From Variovorax paradoxus (lineage in GTDB: Bacteria; Pseudomonadota; Gammaproteobacteria; Burkholderiales; Burkholderiaceae_C), in NCBI RefSeq assembly GCF_030815855.1, contig NZ_JAUSXG010000001.1, positions 3,596,001 to 3,660,000 on the forward strand: a stretch of 64,000 nt of DNA. The letters run 5' to 3'. Numbering within the stretch: position 1 is the first letter of the stretch; each line of letters begins with the position of its first letter. The notes beneath the pieces were generated by a model, which was not told the origin of the DNA, did not search any database, and saw only the letters and a list, made by a program, of their open reading frames with translations. Made by a program: the position numbers and the translations under genes. Of the stretch, positions 1-8,974 are shown piece after piece.

Positions 1-723
1 GACCAGGATCATCTCGCTCGTGTGGTACTCGGCGTTCGACAGCGGCGCAATGCCGGTCATCATCGCGTGCAGGCCGCCCGCAAGGCCGGTCACGGCGCCG
101 GAGATCACGAAGGCCAGCAGCTTGAAGCGCTTGAGGTCGTAGCCCACGGCCGCTGCGCGGTCCTCGTTGTCGCGAATGGCCAGCAGCGTACGGCCGAACA
201 CCGAGTCGGTCACGCGCAGCAGCAGGCCGAAGGCGATGAGGAACATCAGGGCCACGAAGGCGTAGTACTTCCAGGGCGTGTCCATGAAGGCGGGACGCGG
301 CACATCGAGCAGCCCGTTGTCGCCCCCGGTCAGACCCGACGCGGTGTACGCCACGAAATAGAACATCTGCGCGAAGGCCAGCGTGAGCATCACGAAGTAG
401 GTGCCGCGCTGGCGAATGGCGACCCAGCCGACCACCGCCGCGCCCAACGCGCCCATGGCGATGGCCGCCAGCAGCGCGAGCGGCATCGGCAGCTGGAGCC
501 GCGTCAGCAGGATCGCAATGGTGTAGCTGCCCAGCCCGAAGAAGATGCCCTGCCCGAACGACAGCAGCCCCGTGTAGCCCAGCAGCAGGTTGCAACCCAG
601 CGCGGCGAGCGCGTAGATCAGCACCTCGCTCGCGAGCGAGCCCGAGCGCATGCACAGCGGCAGCGCCAGCGTGACGATCAGCGCCAGGAGGAAAGTGATT
701 TTTCTTGGCATGGCGTGGGTCAT
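1..723 (-). CDS. livM: Branched-chain-type amino acid ABC permease LivM (3' end missing)
   Basis: Inner-membrane permease of a HAAT-family (branched-chain amino acid type) ABC importer; in this family LivM pairs with LivH to form the channel. The visible 241 codons hold several hydrophobic segments and the LivM-type stretch GLLSFGQGIFFGLGSY near residue 50. The ATG at 723 overlaps the livH stop codon as ATGA, so I prefer it to a second in-frame ATG four codons on (711). The gene runs off the left edge; the LivG and LivF ATPases that normally follow would lie outside. The family is clear; the transported ligand (amino acid, amide, urea or aromatic acid) cannot be told from sequence. Confidence 0.9.
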   Translation of the reverse strand, partial: MTHAMPRKITFLLALIVTLALPLCMRSGSLASEVLIYALAALGCNLLLGYTGLLSFGQGIFFGLGSYTIAILLTRLQLPMPLALLAAIAMGALGAAVVGWVAIRQRGTYFVMLTLAFAQMFYFVAYTASGLTGGDNGLLDVPRPAFMDTPWKYYAFVALMFLIAFGLLLRVTDSVFGRTLLAIRDNEDRAAAVGYDLKRFKLLAFVISGAVTGLAGGLHAMMTGIAPLSNAEYHTSEMILV

Positions 724-1580
724 CCTCTGCGGCCGAGCAGGCCATGCGGACGCAAGAGCAGCACTGCCGCCATCGCGATGTAGATCATCAGGCTCGCACC
801 CGGTGGCCAGATGGTGCTCATGAGGCTTTGCACGATGCCGATCAGCAAGCCGCCGACCAGTGCGCCGCCGAAGCTGCCGAGCCCGCCGATCACCACCACC
901 ACGAAGGCCACGCCGAGCGCTTCCACGCCCATGAACGGTTCTGCGCCGCGGATCGGAGCGGCCAGCACACCGGCCAGCGCCGCAGTGGCCGCGCCGAGCG
1001 CGAACACCAGGCTGAACACGCGGAACACATTGATGCCAAGCAGCGACACCATCTCGGTCGATTCGCTGCCCGCGCGCACCGCGCTGCCGAGCCGCGTGCC
1101 TTCGAGCACCCACCACAGCAGCACCGCGAGCACGGCGGTGAAGCCGATCACGAACAGCCGGTACTTGGGATAGATGAAGCTGCCCCACATCACCACGCCC
1201 TGCAGCAGGTCGGGCGTCGGCACGCTGTTGCCCAGCGGTCCCCAGAACACGATGACGACCTCCTGCACCGCGAGCGCGAGGCCCACGGTCACGAGGATGT
1301 GGAACTCGTGCGCCTTGGCATAGACGCGGCGCAGCAGCAGCTTCTCGGCGAGCCAGCCCAGCCCGCCCACGAACAGCGGCACCAGCACCAGCGCGGCCCA
1401 GAAGTCGAGCCCCCACTGCATGGCCTGGAAGCACAGGTACGCGCCCAACAGATAGAAAGCCCCGTGCGCGAAATTCACGAAGCGCAGCAGGCCGAACACG
1501 ATGGACAAGCCAACGGCCAGCAGGAAATACAGCATGCCGATGCCGATTCCGTTGATGGTCTGGAGCAGGTAGACGGTCAT
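720..1580 (-). CDS. livH: Branched-chain-type amino acid ABC permease LivH
   Basis: Second channel-forming permease of the same HAAT importer, 286 residues, the usual LivH length. It is hydrophobic throughout and carries the family motif VNFAHGAFYLLGAY near residue 37. The open frame continues upstream without a stop, but the ATG at 1580 (protein begins MTVYLLQTINGIGIG) matches the normal LivH start and lies 26 nt after the binding-protein gene. The stop overlaps the livM start (ATGA), which implies translational coupling. Order of transcription is binding protein, livH, livM. Confidence 0.93.
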   Translation of the reverse strand: MTVYLLQTINGIGIGMLYFLLAVGLSIVFGLLRFVNFAHGAFYLLGAYLCFQAMQWGLDFWAALVLVPLFVGGLGWLAEKLLLRRVYAKAHEFHILVTVGLALAVQEVVIVFWGPLGNSVPTPDLLQGVVMWGSFIYPKYRLFVIGFTAVLAVLLWWVLEGTRLGSAVRAGSESTEMVSLLGINVFRVFSLVFALGAATAALAGVLAAPIRGAEPFMGVEALGVAFVVVVIGGLGSFGGALVGGLLIGIVQSLMSTIWPPGASLMIYIAMAAVLLLRPHGLLGRRG

Positions 1581-1606
1581 GGGCGCGTCGGTGTCCTTTT
1601 GCGGCC

Positions 1607-2815
1607 TCAGGCCAGCTTGCAGCCGGTCTTGTCGACGGGCAGGAAGGACTTGCCCGAGCTCACCACGTCCACATAGTCGGCCGCGTTCTTCATCTTCGAC
1701 TTGGCCTTGCCCTTGAGCAGGTAGTAGTCCTTGATGACCTGGTGGTCGGCCTTGCGGATTTCTTCCGCGCCCGTGAGCCCTTCGTACTTCATCCCTTCGA
1801 GCGCCGCGATGACGGCTTTCTGGTCCACGGTGCCGGCTTTCACAATGCCGTCGATGAGGATCTTGGTGCAGACGTACGAGCCCGCGAGGCTGTAGTTGGG
1901 CGCGATCTTGAGTTTGTCGGACGTGAGCTTCACCAGGTCCTTGTTGAGCGCCGTGTCGGCCGTGTGCCAGTACTGCGCACCGAAGTAGACGCCGTCGCAC
2001 AGATCGGCGCCGAGTTCGTCGAACTGCTCAAGGCCCGACGCCCAGGCAATGAGGATCGTCATGTTCTTGTGCATGCCGAAGCTCACCGCCTGGCGCAGCG
2101 CCGCCGACGACTGCGCGCCGAAGTTCAAGAGCAGCAGCACGTCGGGCTTGGCGGCCATCGCGTTGGTGAGATAGCCGCTGAACTCCTTTTCGTTGAGCGA
2201 GTGGTAGCTGTTGCCCACGTGCTCGATGCCCTTCTCCTGGAAGATGTTCTTGGCCGCACCGAGCAAGCCTTCGCCGAACACATATTGCGGCGTGATCGTG
2301 TACCAGCGCTTGGCCTTCGGCATCGAGGCGATCAGCGGGCGCACCGTCTGCTCGACGGCACCGAAAGTGGGCACCGACCAGCGGAAGGTGGCGGGGTTGC
2401 AGTCCTTGCCGGTGATCTCGTCGGCACCCGCGGTGGTGATGAAGATGCCGCCGGCCTTCTCGGCTTCCTTGCCCATGGCCAGCGCTTCCGACGACAGGAT
2501 GCCGCCCGCGAAGAACTTGGCGCCCTGCTGCTGCGAGGCTTCCTGCACCTTGCGCACGGCGGTGGCCGGCTTGCCTTCGGTGTCGAGCACCGTGTAGGCG
2601 AGCGGGCGCTTGAGCACGCTGCCGTACTGATCGATGGCCAGCTTCATGCCGAGGTCGGCGAACTTGCCGTTGGCCGCGAAGGCGCCCGACATCGGCACCG
2701 GGCAGCCGAAACGGATCGCGTCGGCCGATTGCGCGAAGGCGGCGCGGGCAGTCAGGAGCGAGGCGGGAGCAGTGGCCGACAAGGCGGCGAACTGAAGAAG
2801 GTGTCTGCGTTGCAT
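1607..2815 (-). CDS. Periplasmic ABC substrate-binding protein, LivK/AmiC-like
   Basis: Type I periplasmic binding protein (peripla_BP_6 family) that should deliver substrate to LivH/LivM. 402 residues. The N-terminus MQRRHLLQFAALSATAPASL has a twin arginine, a hydrophobic core and an AFA|Q-like cleavage region, so export by Tat or Sec is likely. The mature part opens with IRFGCPVPMSGAFAANG, typical of the family. It is the first gene of the liv operon. The frame extends far upstream, but the start at 2815 is the one that gives a signal peptide. Members bind branched-chain amino acids, amides, urea or aromatic acids; nothing visible here chooses among these. Confidence 0.88.
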   Translation of the reverse strand: MQRRHLLQFAALSATAPASLLTARAAFAQSADAIRFGCPVPMSGAFAANGKFADLGMKLAIDQYGSVLKRPLAYTVLDTEGKPATAVRKVQEASQQQGAKFFAGGILSSEALAMGKEAEKAGGIFITTAGADEITGKDCNPATFRWSVPTFGAVEQTVRPLIASMPKAKRWYTITPQYVFGEGLLGAAKNIFQEKGIEHVGNSYHSLNEKEFSGYLTNAMAAKPDVLLLLNFGAQSSAALRQAVSFGMHKNMTILIAWASGLEQFDELGADLCDGVYFGAQYWHTADTALNKDLVKLTSDKLKIAPNYSLAGSYVCTKILIDGIVKAGTVDQKAVIAALEGMKYEGLTGAEEIRKADHQVIKDYYLLKGKAKSKMKNAADYVDVVSSGKSFLPVDKTGCKLA

Positions 2816-2999
2816 GGAATTCTCCGGACGTGGTTGGGAGGTAAGCGAAAGATGCAGCCTGAAGTCGGCAGCGAATTTAAGCGGATAAATAGGATTAATA
2901 TGCTGGTAAAAACCCGCTAGCAATGGCCGTGCCAAAATCCCGGCCGGGCCCGATACCTGCTCCAGATGCCGCACTACTCTTGAAAATGACTCGCTACGC
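2816..2999. promoter_or_regulatory. Divergent promoter region, liv operon / GntR regulator
   Basis: 184 bp between divergently transcribed genes. The middle (about 2875-2925) is AT-rich compared with the flanks, with runs such as AATTTAAGCGGATAAATAGG, and probably holds the promoters and the regulator's operator. I found no confident palindrome of the FadR/GntR type. Confidence 0.45.
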
Positions 3000-3785
3000 A
3001 TGAAATCGACGCAGGACGCCATGACCTTTGGGCAGAACCGCCCCAAGCGGCAAAAGCTCTCGGACGTCATCGTCGAGGACGTCAAGCGCTGGATCGTGGC
3101 CGAGCGCAAGCAGCCCGGCGACCGGCTGCCGAACGAGAAGGAGCTGATCGAGCTCTTCGGCTATTCGAAGAGCACGGTGCGGGAAGCGTTGAAGGCGCTG
3201 GAGGTGCGCGGGTTGATCTCGATCCGCACCGGCCCCGGCGGCGGCGCGTATCTGCAGCAGGTGTCGGTGGACCATGCGTCGGAGCCGCTGCGCAACTTCC
3301 TGCACTTCCATCACCTGGACGGGCACCACATTTACCAGCTGCGCAAGGTGCTGGAACCCGAACTGGCCGTGAGCGTGGTCGGCAAGCTGACGCCCGAGCA
3401 GTTCGAGCGGCTCGAAGCGAACGTGCGCCTGTGCACCATCGAGCCCACCAACGAGGACGAGCTGCGCACGCAACGCGAGGCCGAACTCGCGTTTCACACC
3501 ATGTTGGCCGAGGCCTGCCCCAATCCGGTGCTCTCGTTCATGTGCCGCTTCCTCAACGACCTGCTGCGCGACCTCGTGGTCTACAAGAAGGCGCTGGACC
3601 ATCACCACTTCGGCGAGGCCAACGTCGACTATCACACGCAGCTGTTGTCAGCCTACCGCCGAGAGGATGCGAACGAGGTGCGTCGGCTGATGACCGAGCA
3701 CATGGTCGATGCCGAGGCGCACATGCATGAGATGGAGGCGCACATCGGCGCCAAGCATCTGCTGCTGCCCAGCGGACAGCGTTGA
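3000..3785 (+). CDS. GntR/FadR-family transcriptional regulator
   Basis: DNA-binding regulator of 261 residues. An N-terminal winged helix-turn-helix (about residues 18-85, with LPNEKELIELFGYSKSTVRE and the wing region RTGPGGGAYL) is followed by an FCD-type all-helical ligand domain (about 105-245) with the expected acidic/His pattern. FadR/FCD regulators usually repress catabolic or uptake genes and are released by a small organic acid. It is divergent from the liv-type importer, its likely target. A second ATG at 3021 is an alternative start. Confidence 0.85.
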   Translation: MKSTQDAMTFGQNRPKRQKLSDVIVEDVKRWIVAERKQPGDRLPNEKELIELFGYSKSTVREALKALEVRGLISIRTGPGGGAYLQQVSVDHASEPLRNFLHFHHLDGHHIYQLRKVLEPELAVSVVGKLTPEQFERLEANVRLCTIEPTNEDELRTQREAELAFHTMLAEACPNPVLSFMCRFLNDLLRDLVVYKKALDHHHFGEANVDYHTQLLSAYRREDANEVRRLMTEHMVDAEAHMHEMEAHIGAKHLLLPSGQR

Positions 3786-3812
3786 CAGGCCAGTTGAAAG
3801 CAGGCGGTTTTT

Positions 3813-3846
3813 CTTGCTCCCTCTCCCCTTGGGGAGAGGGAGCAAG
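3813..3846. repeat. Perfect 16-bp inverted repeat between convergent genes (REP-like hairpin)
   Basis: Left arm CTTGCTCCCTCTCCCC (3813-3828), 2-nt centre TT, right arm 3831-3846 the exact reverse complement. It sits between the stop codons of the GntR gene (3785) and the convergent LysR gene (3867). No U-tract follows on either strand, so it is not a classical intrinsic terminator; it may be a REP-type element or a bidirectional mRNA 3' end. I saw no second copy in the window. Confidence 0.7.
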
Positions 3847-3866
3847 ACAGAGGCCGCGCACGGGCT

Positions 3867-4814
3867 TTACTTGTGCGCCTTCTCCAGACACTCCTGAAAC
3901 GCCAACACCGCCCGTGAAGGCTTGGGCGAGCGCCGCAGCAAGCTCACGAACCGGCACGCATAGTTGAACCGCGCCGGCAGCACCGCCTTCATGAGCCCGC
4001 GCTCCTCGAAGGTCTGGGCGTAGTGGTCCGGCAGAAAACCCAGGAACCGTCCCGAAAGAATCAACGTCGCAATCGCCTCCTGGTCGAAGCCCGTCGCCTT
4101 GCGAGAGAGCTTCGCTCGGTGGCTCAACTCCATATTTGGCGAGTGGTAGCCCAGTCCCGCGAAGTGATGCTCGCGCAGCTTGGCCCATGTGAGCTTTGCG
4201 TTGTTGCTGCCGAAAAGCGGATGTCCCTTGCCGCAATACAGCAGCATCGTCTCGTCGAACAGGTCGGCGTACACCAGGCTTTTCGAGGTGCGGTGCGCCG
4301 GGATGATGCCGATCTGGAAGTTGCCCTCGAGCACGCCCTGCTCTATCGCGTTGATCGACCCCACATGCACCGCCAGGTTCACCTCGGGCGCGATCTCGGT
4401 GAAGCGCGCGATGGCTTCGCCGATGCGCGCCTTCGGGTTGGTGGCCGTCTTGTCGAACAGCGCCACCTCCAGCTGGCCGCCCATGCGGTTGTGGATGTCG
4501 TCGATGCCGCCGCGAAAGGCATCGACCGACGCCAGCAGCCGCAGTGTCTCGTCGTACACGCGCTGGCCCTCGGCCGTGAGCGCGAAGCCCGCGCGGCCGC
4601 GCCGGCAGAGCACCAGGCCGAGCCGCGTTTCCAGGTCTTTCACGTGCCGGCTCACGGTGGAGGTGCCGATGTTCAGCTCCAGCTCCGCCGCGGCCATGCC
4701 ACCGCAGTCGACCACGCTCTTGAACACCTTGAGCAGGCGCAGGTCCATGTCGCTGAGTTGCCCCAGGACGGCGCGATTCCGGGCACCGTTTCGGGCTTTC
4801 TCTTTTACTTGCAT
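3867..4814 (-). CDS. LysR-family transcriptional regulator
   Basis: LysR-type regulator, 315 residues. The helix-turn-helix is at about residues 23-82 (DLRLLKVFKSVVDCGGMAAA followed by TSTVSRHVKDLETRLG), then a linker helix and a periplasmic-binding-like effector domain (about 105-300). It is divergent from the omega-amino acid aminotransferase gene across 107 bp, the usual layout for a LysR activator and its target. An internal ATG at 4748 is a possible alternative start. Effector unknown. Confidence 0.88.
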   Translation of the reverse strand: MQVKEKARNGARNRAVLGQLSDMDLRLLKVFKSVVDCGGMAAAELELNIGTSTVSRHVKDLETRLGLVLCRRGRAGFALTAEGQRVYDETLRLLASVDAFRGGIDDIHNRMGGQLEVALFDKTATNPKARIGEAIARFTEIAPEVNLAVHVGSINAIEQGVLEGNFQIGIIPAHRTSKSLVYADLFDETMLLYCGKGHPLFGSNNAKLTWAKLREHHFAGLGYHSPNMELSHRAKLSRKATGFDQEAIATLILSGRFLGFLPDHYAQTFEERGLMKAVLPARFNYACRFVSLLRRSPKPSRAVLAFQECLEKAHK

Positions 4815-4921
4815 AAAGTGTCAAGTGAACATTGATATTGCGCCATTCTCCACACTGAAGGCTCTGCCAACAATCGGCACACCTCATCACCCTTTGGAGC
4901 CCGCCCTGCGCGGGAAGCGCC

Positions 4922-6277
4922 ATGACCCTTGCAACACCCGCCATCGAACCGACGCCCGCCCTGCGCACCGACGCCGCCTGGCTCGACGCGCACTGGATGC
5001 CCTACACCGGCAACCGCAACTTCAAGGCCGATCCGCGCATGATCGTGGAGGCCAAGGGCGCCTACTTCACCGATGGCGACGGCCGCAAGATCTTCGACGG
5101 CCTCTCGGGTCTGTGGTGCTCGGGCCTCGGCCATGGCCGCCCTGAAATCACCGAGGCGGTGAGCCGCCAGATCGCCAAGCTCGACTACTCGCCGGCCTTC
5201 CAGTTCGGCCACCCGCTCTCGTTCGAGCTGGCCAACAAGATCAAGGAACTCACGCCCGCGGGCCTGGACTACGTGTTCTTCACCGGCTCGGGCTCCGAAG
5301 CCGCCGACACCTCGCTCAAGATGGCGCGTGCCTACTGGCGCACCAAGGGCCTGGCGAGCAAGACGCGCCTGATCGGCCGCGAGAAGGGCTACCACGGCGT
5401 CAACTTCGGCGGCATTTCGGTGGGCGGCATCGCGGCCAACCGCAAGCTCTTCGGCCAGGGCGTCGAAGCCGACCACCTGCCGCACACGCAACTCGCATCG
5501 AACGCCTTCACGCGCGGCATGGCCGAGAACGGCGCGGAGTTGGCCGACCGCCTGCTCGACCTGATCACGCTGCACGACGCATCGAACATCGCGGCCGTGA
5601 TCGTGGAGCCTTTCGCGGGCTCGGCCGGCGTGGTGATTCCGCCCAAGGGCTACCTGAAGCGCCTGCGCGACATCTGCACCGCGAACAACATCCTGTTGAT
5701 CTTCGACGAGGTCATTACCGGTTTCGGCCGTTGCGGCGCGCTCACCGGCGCGGAAGCCTTCGGCGTGACGCCCGACATCATGAACATCGCCAAGCAGGTG
5801 ACCAACGGCGCGCAGCCGATGGGCGCAGTGGTCGCCAGCAAGGAGGTCTACGACACCTTCATGGCGGCCGGCGGTCCGGACTACATGCTCGAGTTTCCGC
5901 ACGGCTACACCTACGGCGCGCACCCGGTGGCCTGCGCCGCAGGCATCGCCGCGCTCGACGTGCTGCAGAAGGACGACATGATCGGCCGCGTGCAAGCGCT
6001 GGCGCCGCACTTCGAGAATGCGGTGCACAGCCTGAAGGGCAGCAAGCACGTGACCGATATCCGCAACTACGGCCTGGCCGCAGGCCTCACGATCGCCGCA
6101 TTGCCGGGCGAGCCGGCACGCCGTCCCTATGAGATCGCGATGAACTGCTGGAAGAAGGGCTTCTACGTGCGCTACGGCGGCGACACGATCCAGCTCGCGC
6201 CGCCTTTCGTCTCGGAGAAAGCCGAGATCGATCGCCTCGTCAACGCATTGGGCGACGCATTGGCCGAAACGGCGTGA
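4922..6277 (+). CDS. Omega-amino acid (beta-alanine):pyruvate aminotransferase, class III PLP enzyme
   Basis: Class III (fold type I) PLP-dependent aminotransferase, 451 residues, the length of beta-alanine:pyruvate transaminases (BauA/OapT group). Seen in order: substrate-site stretch FDGLSGLWCSGLGHGR, cofactor phosphate site FFTGSGSEAADTSLKMAR, the PLP-ring Asp in LLIFDEVITGFGR and the Schiff-base Lys in NIAKQVTNGAQPMGAV (about residue 288). The family moves the amino group of beta-alanine, putrescine-type or other terminal amines to pyruvate. It stands alone downstream of the divergent LysR gene. Exact amine donor unproved. Confidence 0.88.
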   Translation: MTLATPAIEPTPALRTDAAWLDAHWMPYTGNRNFKADPRMIVEAKGAYFTDGDGRKIFDGLSGLWCSGLGHGRPEITEAVSRQIAKLDYSPAFQFGHPLSFELANKIKELTPAGLDYVFFTGSGSEAADTSLKMARAYWRTKGLASKTRLIGREKGYHGVNFGGISVGGIAANRKLFGQGVEADHLPHTQLASNAFTRGMAENGAELADRLLDLITLHDASNIAAVIVEPFAGSAGVVIPPKGYLKRLRDICTANNILLIFDEVITGFGRCGALTGAEAFGVTPDIMNIAKQVTNGAQPMGAVVASKEVYDTFMAAGGPDYMLEFPHGYTYGAHPVACAAGIAALDVLQKDDMIGRVQALAPHFENAVHSLKGSKHVTDIRNYGLAAGLTIAALPGEPARRPYEIAMNCWKKGFYVRYGGDTIQLAPPFVSEKAEIDRLVNALGDALAETA

Positions 6278-6359
6278 GGCGGCGCTGCGCGCAGGCATGA
6301 GGCGGAAGGCGGGCGGCTCTGCATAATGAGCCGGCCCCCTCCATCCACCGCCCGCCTTC

Positions 6360-7466
6360 GTGCAACAGATCGACCTTTCCTACGCGATCCGACCCCGCCG
6401 CAGCGGTCCGCGGCAGATCCGCAATCCGCTGATGCAGATGCTGCAGGCGGTGCGCGAGCACGGCTCGATCTCGGCCGCCGCGCGCGCGCTCGGCCTGTCC
6501 TACCGCCATGTGTGGGGAGAACTCAAGCACTGGGAACAGACGCTCGGCCATCCCCTGGTGCAGGGCGAGCAGGGCCAGCGCGCGCAGCTCTCCGATTTCG
6601 GTGACAAGCTGCTGTGGGCCGAGCGCCAGGCCCAGGCCAGGCTCGCGCCGCAGATCGAGGCGCTGCACGCCGAACTCGAGCGTGCCTTCGCCCTCGCCTT
6701 TGATGACCGCACGCATGTGCTGAGCCTGCAGGCGAGCCACGATGACGCGCTCGCGCTGCTGCGCACCCACGCGGCGGGCACGGCGCAGCTGCACCTCGAC
6801 ATTCACTTCACGGGCAGCGTCGACGCCATACGCGCGCTCAACCAAGGCCGCTGCGTGATGGCGGGCTTTCATACGCTGGAGCATCCGCCGCGCGGTTCGC
6901 TGGCCCAACGCACGTACCAGCCGCTGCTCAAGCCGGGGCAGCACAAGCTCATCGGCTTCGCCCGGCGCGCGCAGGGCCTGCTCGTGTCGCCGGGCAATCC
7001 GCTGCGCCTGCGCTCGCTGGCCGACGTGGTTCGGCTGCGCGCGCGCTACGTCAACCGGGCCATCGGCACCGGCACGCGCGTGCTGCTGGACGAACTGCTC
7101 GCGCAGGCCGGGCTCGATGCCGCCGCGCTCGCGGGCTACGAACGCTGCGAAACCTCGCATGCCGCGGTGGCGCACGCGGTGGCGTCCGGCCAAGCCGATG
7201 CCGGACTCGGGCTCGAGTCCGCTGCCCACGCCGAAGGCCTCGGCTTCGTGCCGCTGGTGCACGAACGCTATCACCTGGCCTGCCTCAAGTCGGCGCTCGA
7301 ACAGCCCGCCATGCAGGCGCTGGTGGCGGTGCTGCGCAGTACCAGCTGGCAGCATTTGCTGGGCACGCTGCCCGGCTACGAAACCGCAGGCAGCGGCGAG
7401 GTGCAGTCGCTGCGCGCACTGCTGCCCTGGTGGACCTTCCAGCGCGAGAAGAATCCCGCGCATTGA
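6360..7466 (+). CDS. Transcriptional regulator: ModE-like HTH plus PBP-like domain
   Basis: 368 residues from a GTG start. An N-terminal LysR/ModE-type helix-turn-helix (about 20-90, with QAVREHGSISAAARALGLSY) is fused to a C-terminal substrate-binding-like domain (about 120-340) of the kind found in molybdate/tungstate-sensing or MoeA-adjacent regulators (PBP-like superfamily). The second domain has the cleft-forming pattern of solute-binding proteins but no signal peptide, so it should be a cytoplasmic sensor. The next gene, an MFS transporter, starts 34 nt downstream and is probably co-transcribed. The ligand is unknown and molybdate is only one possibility. Confidence 0.75.
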   Translation: MQQIDLSYAIRPRRSGPRQIRNPLMQMLQAVREHGSISAAARALGLSYRHVWGELKHWEQTLGHPLVQGEQGQRAQLSDFGDKLLWAERQAQARLAPQIEALHAELERAFALAFDDRTHVLSLQASHDDALALLRTHAAGTAQLHLDIHFTGSVDAIRALNQGRCVMAGFHTLEHPPRGSLAQRTYQPLLKPGQHKLIGFARRAQGLLVSPGNPLRLRSLADVVRLRARYVNRAIGTGTRVLLDELLAQAGLDAAALAGYERCETSHAAVAHAVASGQADAGLGLESAAHAEGLGFVPLVHERYHLACLKSALEQPAMQALVAVLRSTSWQHLLGTLPGYETAGSGEVQSLRALLPWWTFQREKNPAH

Positions 7467-7500
7467 AGCGCTGCCGGGCGCTTGGGTTAAGGTTGCGCCC

Positions 7501-8952
7501 ATGACGGCTGCGGTGCATAGCGATATTCCCGCCCGGCTCGACCGCCTCCCCTGGTCGCGCTGGCATTGGCGCGTGGTAATCGCGCTCGGCGTGGCGTGGG
7601 TACTCGACGGCCTCGAGGTGACGCTGGTCGGCTCCATCGGGGCCGTGCTCGAGCGGCCCGACACGCTGGGGCTCAGCGCCGGCGAAATCGGCTGGTCGGG
7701 CTCCATCTATATCGCGGGCGCAGTGATCGGCGCTCTGCTCTTCGGCCGCCTGACCGACCGGCTCGGGCGCAAGAAACTGTTTCTGGTCACGCTGGTGGTC
7801 TACACGCTGGGCACGCTGGCCACCGCGTTCTCGCCCAACTTTGCCTTCTTTGCAGTCTGCCGCTTCATCACGGGCCTGGGCATCGGCGGCGAATACGCGG
7901 CCATCAACTCGGCCATCGACGAGCTCATTCCGGCGCGTGTGCGCGGCCGCGTCAACCTGGCCATCAACGGCAGCTTCTGGATCGGCGCGGCGCTGGGCGC
8001 CGGGCTCAGCCTGGTGCTGCTCGATGCGCGTGTGATCGGCCCGGTGTGGGGCTGGCGCGCAGGCTTCGCGCTGGGCGCGGTGCTGGCAGTGGCCATTCTG
8101 CTGGTGCGGCGCGACGTGCCTGAAAGCCCGCGCTGGCTGATGGCGCACGGCCGCGCCGACGAGGCACTGCGCATCGTCGAGACCATTGAAGCCGAGGTGC
8201 GCGCACAGCACGGGCCGCTGGCGGTGGCGGAAGGCCGCGTGGCCTACGCCGGCGGGCGCCACCGCAGCCCGTCGATGCGCGAGGTGGCCCACGTGCTGCT
8301 GCGCCGCTACCGCGAGCGCAGCGTGGTCGCCGTGGCGCTGATGGTCTCGCAGGCCTTTTTCTACAACGCGATCTTCTTCACGTACGCGCTGGTGCTCACG
8401 CGTTTCTACGGCGTGGCCGAAGACAACGTGGCGCTCTATATCTTTCCGTTCGCACTCGGCAACGTACTTGGTCCACTGCTGCTGGGCCCGCTGTTCGACA
8501 GCGTGGGCCGGCGCAAGATGATCGCGCTGACCTACGTGCTCGCCGGTATCGGCCTTGCGCTCACCGGCTGGGCCTTCATGATGGGCTGGCTCGATGCGCG
8601 CAGCCAGGCGCTGTGCTGGTCGGCGGTGTTCTTCCTGGCCTCGGCCGCGGCAAGCTCGGCTTACCTCACGGTCAGCGAAGTCTTCCCGCTGGAGATGCGG
8701 GCCATGGCGATCGCGATCTTCTACGCCATCGGCATGGGCGCGGGCGGCTTCGTGGCGCCGGTGCTCTTCGGCATGCTCATCGAGACCGGCAGCCGGGGCG
8801 CCGTGATGGTGGGCTACGCCATCGGCGCCACGCTGGTCATCGTCGCGGGCCTGCTGGCCCTGCGCTATGCAGCCGATGCGGAGTGCAAGCCGCTGGAGGA
8901 AATTGCGCCGCCGCTGTCGTCGGACATGGGCAGCACCGGCATCGGCGATTAG
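7501..8952 (+). CDS. MFS transporter, metabolite:H+ symporter type
   Basis: Major facilitator superfamily permease of 483 residues with about 12 membrane segments. It has the loop 2-3 motif GRLTDRLGRKK and its loop 8-9 counterpart DSVGRRK. The N-terminal layout (WHWRVVIALGVAWVLDGLEV) resembles the sugar/aromatic-acid or 'metabolite:H+ symporter' group. The open frame extends upstream to 7117, but the ATG at 7501 places the first helix correctly and avoids overlapping the regulator gene. It is followed at once by the convergent EgtB-like gene (22 nt gap). Confidence 0.87.
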   Translation: MTAAVHSDIPARLDRLPWSRWHWRVVIALGVAWVLDGLEVTLVGSIGAVLERPDTLGLSAGEIGWSGSIYIAGAVIGALLFGRLTDRLGRKKLFLVTLVVYTLGTLATAFSPNFAFFAVCRFITGLGIGGEYAAINSAIDELIPARVRGRVNLAINGSFWIGAALGAGLSLVLLDARVIGPVWGWRAGFALGAVLAVAILLVRRDVPESPRWLMAHGRADEALRIVETIEAEVRAQHGPLAVAEGRVAYAGGRHRSPSMREVAHVLLRRYRERSVVAVALMVSQAFFYNAIFFTYALVLTRFYGVAEDNVALYIFPFALGNVLGPLLLGPLFDSVGRRKMIALTYVLAGIGLALTGWAFMMGWLDARSQALCWSAVFFLASAAASSAYLTVSEVFPLEMRAMAIAIFYAIGMGAGGFVAPVLFGMLIETGSRGAVMVGYAIGATLVIVAGLLALRYAADAECKPLEEIAPPLSSDMGSTGIGD

Positions 8953-8974
8953 CGCAAAACTTGGAGCGGGCGAG

